64,000 bases of DNA from Thermodesulfovibrio yellowstonii DSM 11347 (GTDB lineage: Bacteria; Nitrospirota; Thermodesulfovibrionia; Thermodesulfovibrionales; Thermodesulfovibrionaceae): the NCBI RefSeq assembly GCF_000020985.1, contig NC_011296.1:1044001-1108000 (forward strand), in the 5' to 3' direction. Position numbers and translations under genes: made by a program. This document shows, piece by piece, positions 9,105 to 17,278 of the stretch. Below the pieces are notes generated by a model, which saw only the letters and a list, made by a program, of their open reading frames with translations, did not search any database and was not told where the DNA came from. Every line of letters begins with the position of its first letter. Positions within the stretch are counted from its first letter, which is position 1.

Positions 9105-10086
9105 ACTGTCTCACTTTATAATAAGATATTCCGAATACTTTTTTATAAAAATCATCTATTACCTTTTCAAAATTAATATCCCTAAATACTTCAGGATAAA
9201 TCTTCATTGCCATATAAAGAGCAATTGGTGCAAGACGGGGTGACCATGTAGACCACTTTGGAAGCTTATAAACTTGCTTTGTCTGCACAGCCTTGATAAA
9301 CCTCCATTGACTGTTATTGTATAACCAAGACTCATCATATCCAGCAGAACCCCAGATAAAAATAAGGTCTGGATTCCATTGAACTATTTTTTCTACGGAT
9401 ACATCAATATTCCTTTGCATAATTGTTTCAGCCGGATTAATAGCACCTGCTATCTTTATAATATCATTTGTAACTCCCAGAGCTGCTGAAACCCTTGTTG
9501 GTGCTCCTCCAAGATGAATAACCTTTTTTCTTTTTTGTGGAGGTATTTTACTAACTTTCTCACTGATGAGCTTAAATATTTTCTCCATCTCTCTGATTAC
9601 TTCTTCCACTCTTTTTTCTTTTCCGAAAATAATTCCATGCATTCTCATGTCTTTGTATAGCTCAGCGAGACTTTCAGGATACATTCCGATTACTTTTATT
9701 CCCTTTTCTTCAAGGAATTTTATCGTATCTGGGTTGTATGTCCAAGTAATTACTAAATCAGGATTTAGCTTCATTACAGCTTCTACATTAACATCGCTTC
9801 CTGTGCCTACCAATGGTTTTCTTAAATTTTTATTATCAGTCACGATTGCCTTGTAAAGTCCACAGTTTTCCTCTGCCCAGCGAGAAACTCCTGAAACCTG
9901 ACTCCATAAATTTAATGCAGGTATTAACTCGTATGAGATAACAACAACAGCTCTTTTAACAGGCACATTGAGAGACACTTTTCTTCCAAGTTTGTCAGTT
10001 ATAGTGATGGTAGAGGCAGAGGCTACCCCCACCATCACCAAACTCAGTAAAATTACTAAAACTTTAATGTAAGCTCTGTAAACCAT
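9091..10086 (-). CDS. Periplasmic metal-chelate binding protein, BtuF/FepB type
   Basis: This 331-residue protein has a cleavable-looking signal peptide (about residues 1-25, ending SASA) and no lipobox cysteine. The mature part starts TITITDKLGRKVSLNVPVKR, as in class III solute-binding proteins. MKLNPDLVITW and IVQWNPDLIFIWGS are the two family-typical segments. It should capture a ligand delivered by the outer-membrane receptor and pass it to the FecCD permease. The ATG at 10086 lies 31 bases inside the receptor gene. Ligand candidates are corrinoids, siderophores, or a nickel or cobalt chelate; the sequence does not decide. Confidence 0.9.
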   Translation of the reverse strand: MVYRAYIKVLVILLSLVMVGVASASTITITDKLGRKVSLNVPVKRAVVVISYELIPALNLWSQVSGVSRWAEENCGLYKAIVTDNKNLRKPLVGTGSDVNVEAVMKLNPDLVITWTYNPDTIKFLEEKGIKVIGMYPESLAELYKDMRMHGIIFGKEKRVEEVIREMEKIFKLISEKVSKIPPQKRKKVIHLGGAPTRVSAALGVTNDIIKIAGAINPAETIMQRNIDVSVEKIVQWNPDLIFIWGSAGYDESWLYNNSQWRFIKAVQTKQVYKLPKWSTWSPRLAPIALYMAMKIYPEVFRDINFEKVIDDFYKKVFGISYYKVRQYEGF

Positions 10087-12272
10087 GACCTACCCGGTGC
10101 TTTGTAGTATTGATAGTATTTTCTGTCAAAGATGTTATCAACTGAAAAACTGAGCTTTGCAAACTTTGTAAATTGATAGCCAATTTTTCCATCTACAACA
10201 AAATAAGGATCGTAGGAACCATAGACATTGTTTGCATAATCTCTGTTCCTATCATCAGCATACATTTTACCGACATATCTTCCTACTATATAGGCTGAAA
10301 AACCTGATTTTTCAAATTCTGCACCAATATTTGCTTTCCAGAGAGGATTATAAGTAAGTCTTTTCCCCACAGAAAGAGGTTCTGCTGTATTTTCTTTGAT
10401 TTCAGAATCTGTATAAGTAAAATTAGAAAAAAGCCTCAACCATTTTTCTAATCTCTGCTCAATTTCAAACTCAACTCCTCTGGATTCTGCTTTTCCAACA
10501 TTGATGTAGTCCCTGTTTGTGCCTGTAGATTTTCTGTATATTAAATCATTCATATGGTTTTCAAAATAGGTTAATGAAGCTTTTGCATCTTTCCATAACT
10601 TTTGCTCAATCCCCAAGTCCCATGACACAGCAGTTTCAGGATCTAAATAAGGATTGGGAAGATATATGGTTCCTGTAGAAGATCTCCATGTTCTATAAAG
10701 TTCATAAACCGTGGGTGGTCTGAAAGCTTTTCCAATAGAACCACGAAGAGTCGTCGTGTCAAAAGGCTTATAAACTATTGCAAACTTTGGGCTGAAAGAA
10801 GACTTGGATTTTGAAGGATAGGATTCTATTTTTGTTGGAGTCTGGGTTGTATCATAAGCATATCCTTCATAGGTCTTCCACCAGTCCTCTCTAAAACCTA
10901 CATAGACTGTTAAATTGTTAAGAAACATTATTTCATCCTGAATAAAAACAGAGTAAATTCTGCCTTTACCTTTTGATTCACTTCTTAGAACTCCTGTCTT
11001 TGAATCCTCATCTTTCCAGTTACTAAGATATTCATCTTTTGTCTTTGCATAATCGTGCTTAAAGGAGCCACCAAATGTTAGAATCTGGTTATTAAAAATC
11101 GGAATCGTAAATTGTATATCTCCCATATATGACTCTGCAGGTGTATTTGTTACATAGCTACATGTTGAACCCGGAGTTGTACATCCCCAGATTTTAGCAG
11201 AAGTAGAAGGAGTTACATACCAGTCTTTTTCTATATCAAGATATGAAAGATTAAGTTTCATTTTCATGTCTTTGTAAAGATTTGTCTCAAACCCTAAGGC
11301 ATAGGTATTCTGGGTTCTACCACCTGCACCATTGAGAAAAGTATACTCACTTGTGCCTAAATAATAAGGGTTTCCAGAGGCATCTTTTAAGTAAGTATGT
11401 GGGTTATCATAATTATATTCATAACGATTTCTCATGAATGAAAGATTTATTTTTGTATCTTTTGTAAACTCATACTGTGCTTTAAATGTTATTCCATCAT
11501 CCCACCAGCGATTGTCTCCTTTATCACCCACAAGGTAGCCAGTACTTACTCCATAGGTGGAACTATAATAAGTAACATATTCTCCCCCAGTATATGTGCC
11601 TGAAGGCTTTGATGATCTTATATTCAAATCATTTGGATAACCATTAGTTCCCTGCCAGCCGTAGCTTAAGAAGATGCTTAGTTTATCCCAGAGTTTGTCT
11701 CCATAGGATGTATAAGTTCTCCGTAAGTCATCCATTGCCTCGCCTCTGTTCCAGCTTGAGCCATAGCCTGTTTTAAAAGTGAACTCTCTTTTTTCAGGCA
11801 TCTTCGTAATAAAGTTCACTACTCCACCCATTGCATATCCACCATAAAGAGAGGAAAAGGGACCTTTTACAACTTCCACTCTTTCAAGGTCTTCTGGATA
11901 GTATCCCCCCATTCTTACATTTCCAGTATATGGATTATTTAAAACAATTCCATCCATAAGAATTAGTGTTCTTTTTTGATCTGGTATCCCTCTTAAGGTT
12001 ATTGCTGAGAGCGTATCCATTAATCCCTTACCTCTTCTTACAAATACACCTGAAACATCATTCAATGCCTGATCAATTGTTTTAGGTGCTTTAAGTTCAA
12101 TTTTTTCTTTTGTAATAACACTCACACTTGCAGGTGCTGACTCAATAGGCGTCTCAGTTCTCGTTGCTGTCACAACAATTTCCTCAAGCTTTACTTCCTC
12201 CTTTTGCTCTGCCTTAGCAGGACTGAAAAAATATAGAACACAAAATAACATAAATACCATTAAATAAATCAT
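10056..12272 (-). CDS. TonB-dependent outer-membrane receptor
   Basis: This 738-residue protein has a signal peptide (about 1-21, ending AKA) and a TonB-box-like EEIVVTATRTE directly after it. A plug domain follows (VFVRRGKGLMDTLSAITLRGI, LILMDGIVLNNPYTGN, VEVVKGPFSSLYGG), then a 22-strand-type barrel ending in an aromatic residue (ELTLKF). It imports a metal chelate or corrinoid across the outer membrane using TonB energy. It is the first gene of the importer operon, with GGAGGGG 6 bases before the ATG. No tonB/exbBD genes are in the window. The upstream region carries a strong terminator hairpin and dispersed repeats; no cobalamin-riboswitch B12 box was seen by eye. Confidence 0.94.
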   Translation of the reverse strand: MIYLMVFMLFCVLYFFSPAKAEQKEEVKLEEIVVTATRTETPIESAPASVSVITKEKIELKAPKTIDQALNDVSGVFVRRGKGLMDTLSAITLRGIPDQKRTLILMDGIVLNNPYTGNVRMGGYYPEDLERVEVVKGPFSSLYGGYAMGGVVNFITKMPEKREFTFKTGYGSSWNRGEAMDDLRRTYTSYGDKLWDKLSIFLSYGWQGTNGYPNDLNIRSSKPSGTYTGGEYVTYYSSTYGVSTGYLVGDKGDNRWWDDGITFKAQYEFTKDTKINLSFMRNRYEYNYDNPHTYLKDASGNPYYLGTSEYTFLNGAGGRTQNTYALGFETNLYKDMKMKLNLSYLDIEKDWYVTPSTSAKIWGCTTPGSTCSYVTNTPAESYMGDIQFTIPIFNNQILTFGGSFKHDYAKTKDEYLSNWKDEDSKTGVLRSESKGKGRIYSVFIQDEIMFLNNLTVYVGFREDWWKTYEGYAYDTTQTPTKIESYPSKSKSSFSPKFAIVYKPFDTTTLRGSIGKAFRPPTVYELYRTWRSSTGTIYLPNPYLDPETAVSWDLGIEQKLWKDAKASLTYFENHMNDLIYRKSTGTNRDYINVGKAESRGVEFEIEQRLEKWLRLFSNFTYTDSEIKENTAEPLSVGKRLTYNPLWKANIGAEFEKSGFSAYIVGRYVGKMYADDRNRDYANNVYGSYDPYFVVDGKIGYQFTKFAKLSFSVDNIFDRKYYQYYKAPGRSWFTELTLKF

Positions 12273-12311
12273 CTCAACCCCTCCACAATTCAGTTTTCAT
12301 GAATTTCATCC

Positions 12312-12348
12312 TGTCATTCTGAGTCTGCGAAGCAAGCGAGGAATCTCC
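12312..12348. repeat. Dispersed palindromic repeat upstream of TonB receptor
   Basis: CTGTCATTCTGAG, then a loop with GCGAAGC, then GCGAGGAATCTCC. A related half, ending CCCTCAGGATGACAG at about 12391-12405, lies just beyond it, so two repeat units may flank the receptor 5-prime region. It lies in the untranslated leader or promoter region of the receptor gene. Confidence 0.75.
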
Positions 12349-12454
12349 TCCTTTTTATTAAACTTCGGAAGAGACCCTTCGGGGCTACATCCCTCAGGAT
12401 GACAGTTTTTGCTCCCTTCAGAGAGGTTTGAGACCCTTCATGAGCCTAATTCAT

Positions 12455-12490
12455 AAAAAAAGCCGTGGTAAGGCTTCCGCCTTCCACGGC
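12455..12490 (-). terminator. Rho-independent terminator or attenuator
   Basis: Read on the minus strand: GCCGTGG then AAGGC, loop GGAA, GCCTT, a bulged A, CCACGGC, followed by seven Ts. The 12-base-pair GC-rich stem plus T tract is a strong intrinsic terminator. It lies about 65 bases after the hepT stop and about 180 bases before the TonB receptor start. It either ends the mntA-hepT transcript or acts as an attenuator in the receptor leader. A small hairpin TACCC-ACGAA-GGGTA sits just upstream of it. Confidence 0.85.
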
Positions 12491-12555
12491 CTTCATGACC
12501 AGTTTTACCCTTCGTGGGTAGAAAAATTAAAACAAAAAATGGTAGGTTATGTCAA

Positions 12556-13020
12556 CTATTCTCTTTCAAATCCGTACTTATCAGCATTCTTTAATAATTC
12601 CTGATAATAAATGTAGAATTTTAAAATATCCTCAAAATGTTGATTTATAACTGTGTATAATTCTTCAGGAGTTACTTCCCAGTAAATATGAACAAGCCTG
12701 TTACGATATCCAGCAAGATTTTTATTTTTTTCAGCAAAATCTACTGGAATAAGTCCATGTTTGCCAAGACTTACTATTATATCCTGATAATCTTTTGTTC
12801 TTGCTCCCAATCTTGAAAGAAAGTGACTCCCTACTGTCAGTATACCTTCAAGTGCTCTTCTTAGATAGTATTCTGCAATAATGTAATTTTTTTTATTCTT
12901 GACAAATTCATCTATATCCATAGTTTTAAAAGATTCCATTTCTTTTAATGCCTCTTCAATCTGGAAAAGTATGCTTCTTATCTTAGAAATATTTATCGGC
13001 TTTTTTTTAATCATTTGCAA
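12556..13020 (-). CDS. hepT: HepT-like HEPN ribonuclease toxin
   Basis: This protein of about 154 residues is predicted all-helical, of the DUF86/HEPN family. The HEPN catalytic motif is visible as RNRLVHIY near residue 107 (R, then H four residues later). In HepT-MntA (type VII) modules the HEPN protein is an RNase toxin that the partner nucleotidyltransferase silences by AMPylating the tyrosine in this motif; that tyrosine is present here. The gene overlaps mntA by 14 bases. The start may be the TTG at 13020 (GAGG 6 bases before) or the ATG at 13014. A terminator hairpin follows the gene. Confidence 0.85.
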   Translation of the reverse strand: MQMIKKKPINISKIRSILFQIEEALKEMESFKTMDIDEFVKNKKNYIIAEYYLRRALEGILTVGSHFLSRLGARTKDYQDIIVSLGKHGLIPVDFAEKNKNLAGYRNRLVHIYWEVTPEELYTVINQHFEDILKFYIYYQELLKNADKYGFERE

Positions 13021-13411
13021 TTAAAGCCTCATTAAATATGTTTTCAAAGTATTTGAAATCAAGATATTGCATTACAATTTTGTCTTTGTATTCGTAGAAA
13101 AATTCTATATCAGAACAAAAAAGCAATTTTCCTTCTGTAACTGCATTAAATTGAAGACTCAGAGGCGATTCATGTAAATAGACTATATCAATCTTGCCTT
13201 TAAAATTTTCCGAAAGTTCATCATAAATTTCTCCATATATTTTGACTGGATCTTTTAATATTACAGTTTTGTCTTTAAATAACACAGCAAAATCAATATC
13301 GCTTCCTTTATGAAATGTGCCATCTATTACAGAGCCAAAAATTAGTATGGCAACCACTCCAAGAGATTCGAGCTTTTCTTCATCAAACTTTGGTTTTTTC
13401 TTCAAATGCAT
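13007..13411 (-). CDS. mntA: MntA-like nucleotidyltransferase antitoxin
   Basis: This 134-residue minimal nucleotidyltransferase has the motif GSVIDGTFHKGSDIDFAV (GS followed by ten residues then DxD), with a third acidic residue in KIDIVYLH. In type VII toxin-antitoxin modules this protein AMPylates and thereby neutralises the HEPN toxin encoded next to it. All three acidic residues are intact, unlike the broken relative at 26273-26562 in the cas operon. A 129-base gap separates it from the trmO stop; I see nothing in that gap beyond AT-rich sequence that may hold its promoter. Confidence 0.87.
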   Translation of the reverse strand: MHLKKKPKFDEEKLESLGVVAILIFGSVIDGTFHKGSDIDFAVLFKDKTVILKDPVKIYGEIYDELSENFKGKIDIVYLHESPLSLQFNAVTEGKLLFCSDIEFFYEYKDKIVMQYLDFKYFENIFNEALIAND

Positions 13412-13540
13412 AACATATTATAACAAATAGCCTGATTTTATTTTTTTATGCTTCTATGATAGCAAATTGAGATTAAATATTAAGAGGATAAATCATATTT
13501 CTTGATATAAAGCTTTAACTTATGGATTTATTCCTTTTTA

Positions 13541-13930
13541 CTAAAAGCAGAAAGGTTTTATATCAAGAACAGGTGTTCCATCATACATATCAAGCCTTTT
13601 AACTTTAATTACATTGTCTATCACATCCAATACCTCAAGAACTGATAGCCCGATAGGATTGGGTCTATGAGGTGAGCAGGTGCTGAAGACTCCTTTTGTT
13701 TCATTTAAGTGAGGTGGTTTCTGAATGAGTTTATCAGAAGTAAAAGGAGGAGACTTATGAAACACAAAAAGCACTACAATTTTATCTCCTGTCTTAATAT
13801 CTCTTATTCCAAGCTTGTATTCAGGCTTAATTACAATCTCGCCTTCCACATCAGAAACACTCCAGTGTCTGGGGAGATCTTTAGCCTCTGTTCTTACATA
13901 TCCTATTGGCTTAAATTTATACTCTTCCAT
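13541..13930 (-). CDS. trmO: TrmO/TsaA-like tRNA (N6-threonylcarbamoyl-A37) methyltransferase
   Basis: The protein is about 129 residues and belongs to the TsaA/UPF0066 family. It starts with FKPIGYVRTE and has the family-typical VFHKSPPF, GVFSTCSPHRPNPIGLSV and LDMYDGTPVLDIKPF. TrmO enzymes methylate the threonylcarbamoyl-adenosine at position 37 of some tRNAs using S-adenosylmethionine. The ATG at 13930 is preferred over a TTG at 13969 because GGAG lies 7 bases upstream. It lacks the longer C-terminal domain found in E. coli TrmO and ends just after the catalytic core, as many short bacterial and archaeal members do. It is divergent from the cas operon. Confidence 0.85.
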   Translation of the reverse strand: MEEYKFKPIGYVRTEAKDLPRHWSVSDVEGEIVIKPEYKLGIRDIKTGDKIVVLFVFHKSPPFTSDKLIQKPPHLNETKGVFSTCSPHRPNPIGLSVLEVLDVIDNVIKVKRLDMYDGTPVLDIKPFCF

Positions 13931-14097
13931 ATATTTTCTCCATAAAATTTTCAACTTCCTTAAAGGCAATCAGAATTTTTAAGGCTTTTACCCTTAACAG
14001 ATGCCTTTCTCTATAAATAATAATTTTTTAATGAAATATTCTACCAGAAATTTAAGACAAATGGGGCATGAAGACTGGAACAAAGTTTGAGTTTTGA

Positions 14098-14114
14098 TTA
14101 TTGATTTTCAATAA
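14098..14114. promoter_or_regulatory. 17-base perfect palindrome at cas promoter (possible operator)
   Basis: TTATTGA-TTT-TCAATAA has 7-base perfect arms and overlaps the -35 element of the putative cas promoter. The identical 17 bases occur once more, at 63353-63369 upstream of aconitase, in the same orientation relative to that gene. It could be a repressor site; it could also be chance in AT-rich DNA. Confidence 0.35.
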
Positions 14115-14129
14115 AAAATATGCTATTAT
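14101..14129 (+). promoter_or_regulatory. Putative promoter of the cas operon
   Basis: TTGATT (14101-14106) and TATTAT (14124-14129) are separated by exactly 17 bases, about 84 bases before the cas6 start. This is the only good sigma-70-like match in the 282-base gap between trmO and cas6. The rest of that gap holds AT-rich sequence and the trmO upstream region. Confidence 0.55.
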
Positions 14130-14212
14130 TTGGGAAATCCTATTTGCAAGTTTACAGAGGTTGAAATGGAAAAAGTGATGAAGGGGAATTCTAATTTATA
14201 TCGGAGATAAGT

Positions 14213-14947
14213 GTGAGACTAATTCTTACACTAAATTCAAAGAAAGAAATAATCTTACCTTTATACTACAATGAAATCCTGCAGGGATTGATTTACAAAA
14301 ATATTGAAAAAAGCATTGCAGAGGAAATTCACAACAGAGGATTCCTTTTTGAGAAAAGAAACTTCAAACTCTTTACCTTTTCAAGACTCATTGGAAAAAC
14401 AAAGATTGAAAAAAGCTTTTTTAAAATCTTTACACCTTCTAAACTTATAATTTCATCACCATATAATGAAATGCTCCAAAGCCTTGCAGAGAATCTTATA
14501 AAATGGCATGAACTTAAACTTGGCAACAATACACTTTACATTGAAAGTATCAGCATTCACTATACTCCTGAAATAAAGGAAACTGCATTTATTAGAATGC
14601 TCTCTCCAATAACCATATATAGTACTCTTAACACTCCCGATGGAAGGAAGAAAACCTACTACTACAATCCAAAGGAAAAGGAGTTTTCAGAACTTATCAG
14701 AGAGAACATTATCAAAAAATACATAGCCTTTTACAGAAAAACTCCTCTTTCTAAGGAGTTTACAATAGAGCCATTGAAAGTAACAAGGGAAGACGAAAAG
14801 ATTGTATCCTACAAGGGATTTATCATAAAGGGATGGATGGGAAAATACAGACTGAATGGCTCTAAAGAGTTGCTTCAGCTTGCCTATGATGGAGGCATAG
14901 GAGCAAAAAATTCTCAGGGATTTGGATGTTTTGAGGTAGAGGGATGA
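14213..14947 (+). CDS. cas6: Cas6 CRISPR RNA endonuclease
   Basis: This 244-residue protein belongs to the Cas6 RAMP family. It has an N-terminal strand-helix ferredoxin half (MRLILTLNSKKEIILPLYYNEILQGLIY) and the typical C-terminal glycine-rich loop GGIGAKNSQGFGCFEV. Cas6 cuts the repeat RNA to release crRNAs for both the type I and type III complexes encoded downstream. The start is GTG with GGAG 6 bases before it. It is the first gene of the cas operon and overlaps cas3 by 4 bases (ATGA). With one array and one Cas6, both effector types must draw on the same crRNA pool. Confidence 0.88.
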   Translation: MRLILTLNSKKEIILPLYYNEILQGLIYKNIEKSIAEEIHNRGFLFEKRNFKLFTFSRLIGKTKIEKSFFKIFTPSKLIISSPYNEMLQSLAENLIKWHELKLGNNTLYIESISIHYTPEIKETAFIRMLSPITIYSTLNTPDGRKKTYYYNPKEKEFSELIRENIIKKYIAFYRKTPLSKEFTIEPLKVTREDEKIVSYKGFIIKGWMGKYRLNGSKELLQLAYDGGIGAKNSQGFGCFEVEG

Positions 14948-16575
14948 AGTGTGAGGAGTTTTATAAGAATTACTTTGGTATTGAGAGCCCTTATGAATAT
15001 CAGGTTAAGGTGTGGGATGGTATTTATAGTTTAAAATATCCTTTACTTATTAAAGCTCCTACTGGTTCTGGTAAAACCGAGGCAGTTCTTGCACCATTTT
15101 TGTCACAATTTATTAATAATAGCTTCTCTATTGCTCCAAGGCTTATCTATTTATTACCCATGAGGGTATTGGTTAATAATGTAGCTCAAAGAATTAAAAA
15201 ATACTGTGAAAAAGTCTCTCCATATATTTCTGTTGAAATTCAGCATGGTGATTTACCCAGTGCACCTTTTTTCATTGCAGACATAATTGTAACAACCCTT
15301 GATCAGTTTCTTTATGGCTTTGCAAGAGCAAGCAAACAGGTTGGAAGGCATATTGATGTACCAGCAGGTGCTATTGCTTCTTCAATGGTTGTATTTGACG
15401 AAGCCCATATGTACAGAGATGAATTCACCTTTTCCATAACGCGCGCCTTAATGGAGATATTGTATAAGAGCAATATCCCCTTTGTAGTTATGACTGCTAC
15501 CATGCCTGAAAGTTTAGATAAAAATCTGTTCGAGAATATCTCAATGGATAGCGAAAGAAGAATCTTTGGGGATATAGACTTAAAATCCCATTTAGAGATA
15601 ACCATAAAAGAGGAACCCCTTATCAAGAATAACGAAGTAAACATCTCAGATGAGATATTAGAAGAAATCAAACACAAAAAGACCCTTATAGTTTTAAACC
15701 AGGTTGGAAGAGCTCAAAGGGTTTATGAGGAGATTAAAAATAGGCTTGATTTAAATAATGGTAAAATTGTTTTACTTCATTCCAGATTTACAAAGTCAGA
15801 TAGAGAGAGGCATGAAAAAGAGGCAGTCTCTATTATTCCTCATAAGGAAGATGGAATGATTATAAGACCAGAAAAAAGAGGTATAGTCGTTTCAACTCAG
15901 GTGCTTGAAGCTGGTATAGACTTTTCATCAGAGCTTTTGCTTACAGAATTAGCACCAGCAGACTGTCTTGTCCAGAGGGCAGGAAGGTGTGCAAGATATG
16001 AAGGTGAAAATGGGAAAATGATTATCTTCCCAGTAGAGGATGATAAAGGACATTTACCCTATAAAAAAGAACATCTGGAGAAAGCACTTGAATGGCTAAA
16101 AATTAATTCTGTTTTTAATATTAAAGATTTTAATCAAGTGTGTTTCTTTGCTGATCAAACACTTGATTATCAAGCCAATGACTATGAGGCAAGGGATACA
16201 TTGATAGACCTTTATGAATGTGTTTTGTATGCAGATGAAAAGCCAGAAAATATTCAGTTAAGGGAAGGTAAGCCAATAACACTGGTAATTATTGATTTGT
16301 CAATAGGTGAAGGTAGGAAAAAGGAAGACAGAATTAGAAATGTTCTACAAAAAACAAATATCAGAGCTAATTCTATAAGTGTAGATTTTAAAGTGGGATG
16401 GAAATTGTTAAAAGATGGGATTTTGAAATACAGATTGACTTTTGATGCAGAAAAAGGCTTATGGGACTTTGTAGAAACACAAGATATATCACCTTTTAAT
16501 TACTATCTGCTTGAAAAGGATAACTACGATCCATATAAAGGGGTAATACCAGATGCCAGCAGTTTCATTATATAG
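14944..16575 (+). CDS. cas3: Cas3 helicase (Cas3-prime), no HD domain
   Basis: This 543-residue DExH helicase has Walker A APTGSGKT (38-45), VVFDEAH near 150, MTATMP near 182, and motif VI QRAGRCAR near 343. There is no N-terminal HD nuclease; it is encoded by the next gene, the usual split in subtype I-A. The enzyme unwinds target DNA recruited by a Cascade complex. It overlaps the HD gene by 23 bases. Its presence shows that a type I interference branch is encoded here in addition to the type III module that follows. Confidence 0.93.
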   Translation: MKCEEFYKNYFGIESPYEYQVKVWDGIYSLKYPLLIKAPTGSGKTEAVLAPFLSQFINNSFSIAPRLIYLLPMRVLVNNVAQRIKKYCEKVSPYISVEIQHGDLPSAPFFIADIIVTTLDQFLYGFARASKQVGRHIDVPAGAIASSMVVFDEAHMYRDEFTFSITRALMEILYKSNIPFVVMTATMPESLDKNLFENISMDSERRIFGDIDLKSHLEITIKEEPLIKNNEVNISDEILEEIKHKKTLIVLNQVGRAQRVYEEIKNRLDLNNGKIVLLHSRFTKSDRERHEKEAVSIIPHKEDGMIIRPEKRGIVVSTQVLEAGIDFSSELLLTELAPADCLVQRAGRCARYEGENGKMIIFPVEDDKGHLPYKKEHLEKALEWLKINSVFNIKDFNQVCFFADQTLDYQANDYEARDTLIDLYECVLYADEKPENIQLREGKPITLVIIDLSIGEGRKKEDRIRNVLQKTNIRANSISVDFKVGWKLLKDGILKYRLTFDAEKGLWDFVETQDISPFNYYLLEKDNYDPYKGVIPDASSFII

Positions 16576-17278
16576 TGCTCCAGAAGAAGGGTATTCAGAA
16601 CACATTCAAAGATGTAAAGAAAAATTTGAATATCTTTTTCCGTTATTTGAATCTTCAATTTCCAGAGTTATGCAAATGGATAACTTAAAAGATGCTGCTT
16701 TAAGCATGATATTATTTCACGATCTTGGAAAACTCACTAAAAAATGGCAGGATAATGTGAGAACAAATAAAAAACTTCCATCACATGCCACTATTGGTGC
16801 AGCATATATTTTTAAAATTTTACCTGAAGGTCTGCGGGAGCCAATAAGTTTTGCTATTGCAATTCATCACACAGATAGAGGACTGCTTGGTGAAAATATA
16901 GAAAGACCTGATGTACAGGCAATATTAGAGGGTATAGTTGATTATGATGGAAAAATAATCTGGCATGAAGAGGCATATAAATTAGCAGATGATTTATTTC
17001 CAGAGAAAGCAAGAACTCTAACTGTTAATGACTTAAAAGAGATGGCAAGAGGCTTAAGGATATGGGCAAGGGGATGTGGTTTATTAGAACAGCATCAAAG
17101 AAGAATGCAAGCGTCCTTAACCCATCATATTCTAAAGCTTTGTGATATCTCAGCAGCCACAGATAGAAAGGAATACCACAAAAAAGATGACCAGGATTAT
17201 TACGGCGGATGGCTAATGGTGAAGAATATAAGAGATTATGTGGAAAATATTAAAAAAAGAGGTGAGAAACATGAATGA
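16553..17278 (+). CDS. Cas3 HD nuclease (Cas3-double-prime)
   Basis: This 241-residue HD-superfamily protein has an early histidine (SEHIQR, residue 17), HD in ILFHDLGKLTKKWQ (His56-Asp57), SHATIGAAYI near 78, AIAIHHTDRG near 107, and a late aspartate in LCDISAATDR near 193. This is the full metal-binding set of a Cas3 HD nuclease, which degrades target single-stranded DNA with the helicase encoded upstream. It overlaps cas3 at its start and cmr1 at its end, so the type I and type III genes are physically coupled in one operon. It appears intact and probably active. Confidence 0.92.
   Translation: MPAVSLYSAPEEGYSEHIQRCKEKFEYLFPLFESSISRVMQMDNLKDAALSMILFHDLGKLTKKWQDNVRTNKKLPSHATIGAAYIFKILPEGLREPISFAIAIHHTDRGLLGENIERPDVQAILEGIVDYDGKIIWHEEAYKLADDLFPEKARTLTVNDLKEMARGLRIWARGCGLLEQHQRRMQASLTHHILKLCDISAATDRKEYHKKDDQDYYGGWLMVKNIRDYVENIKKRGEKHE

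Noticed and set aside
12273-12550. Cobalamin riboswitch before the TonB receptor
   Set aside because: No B12-box-like conserved core was found by eye; only a terminator hairpin and repeats. A covariance-model search would be needed.
13709-13945. 78-residue plus-strand open frame
   Set aside because: It is antisense to trmO and shows no recognisable protein features.
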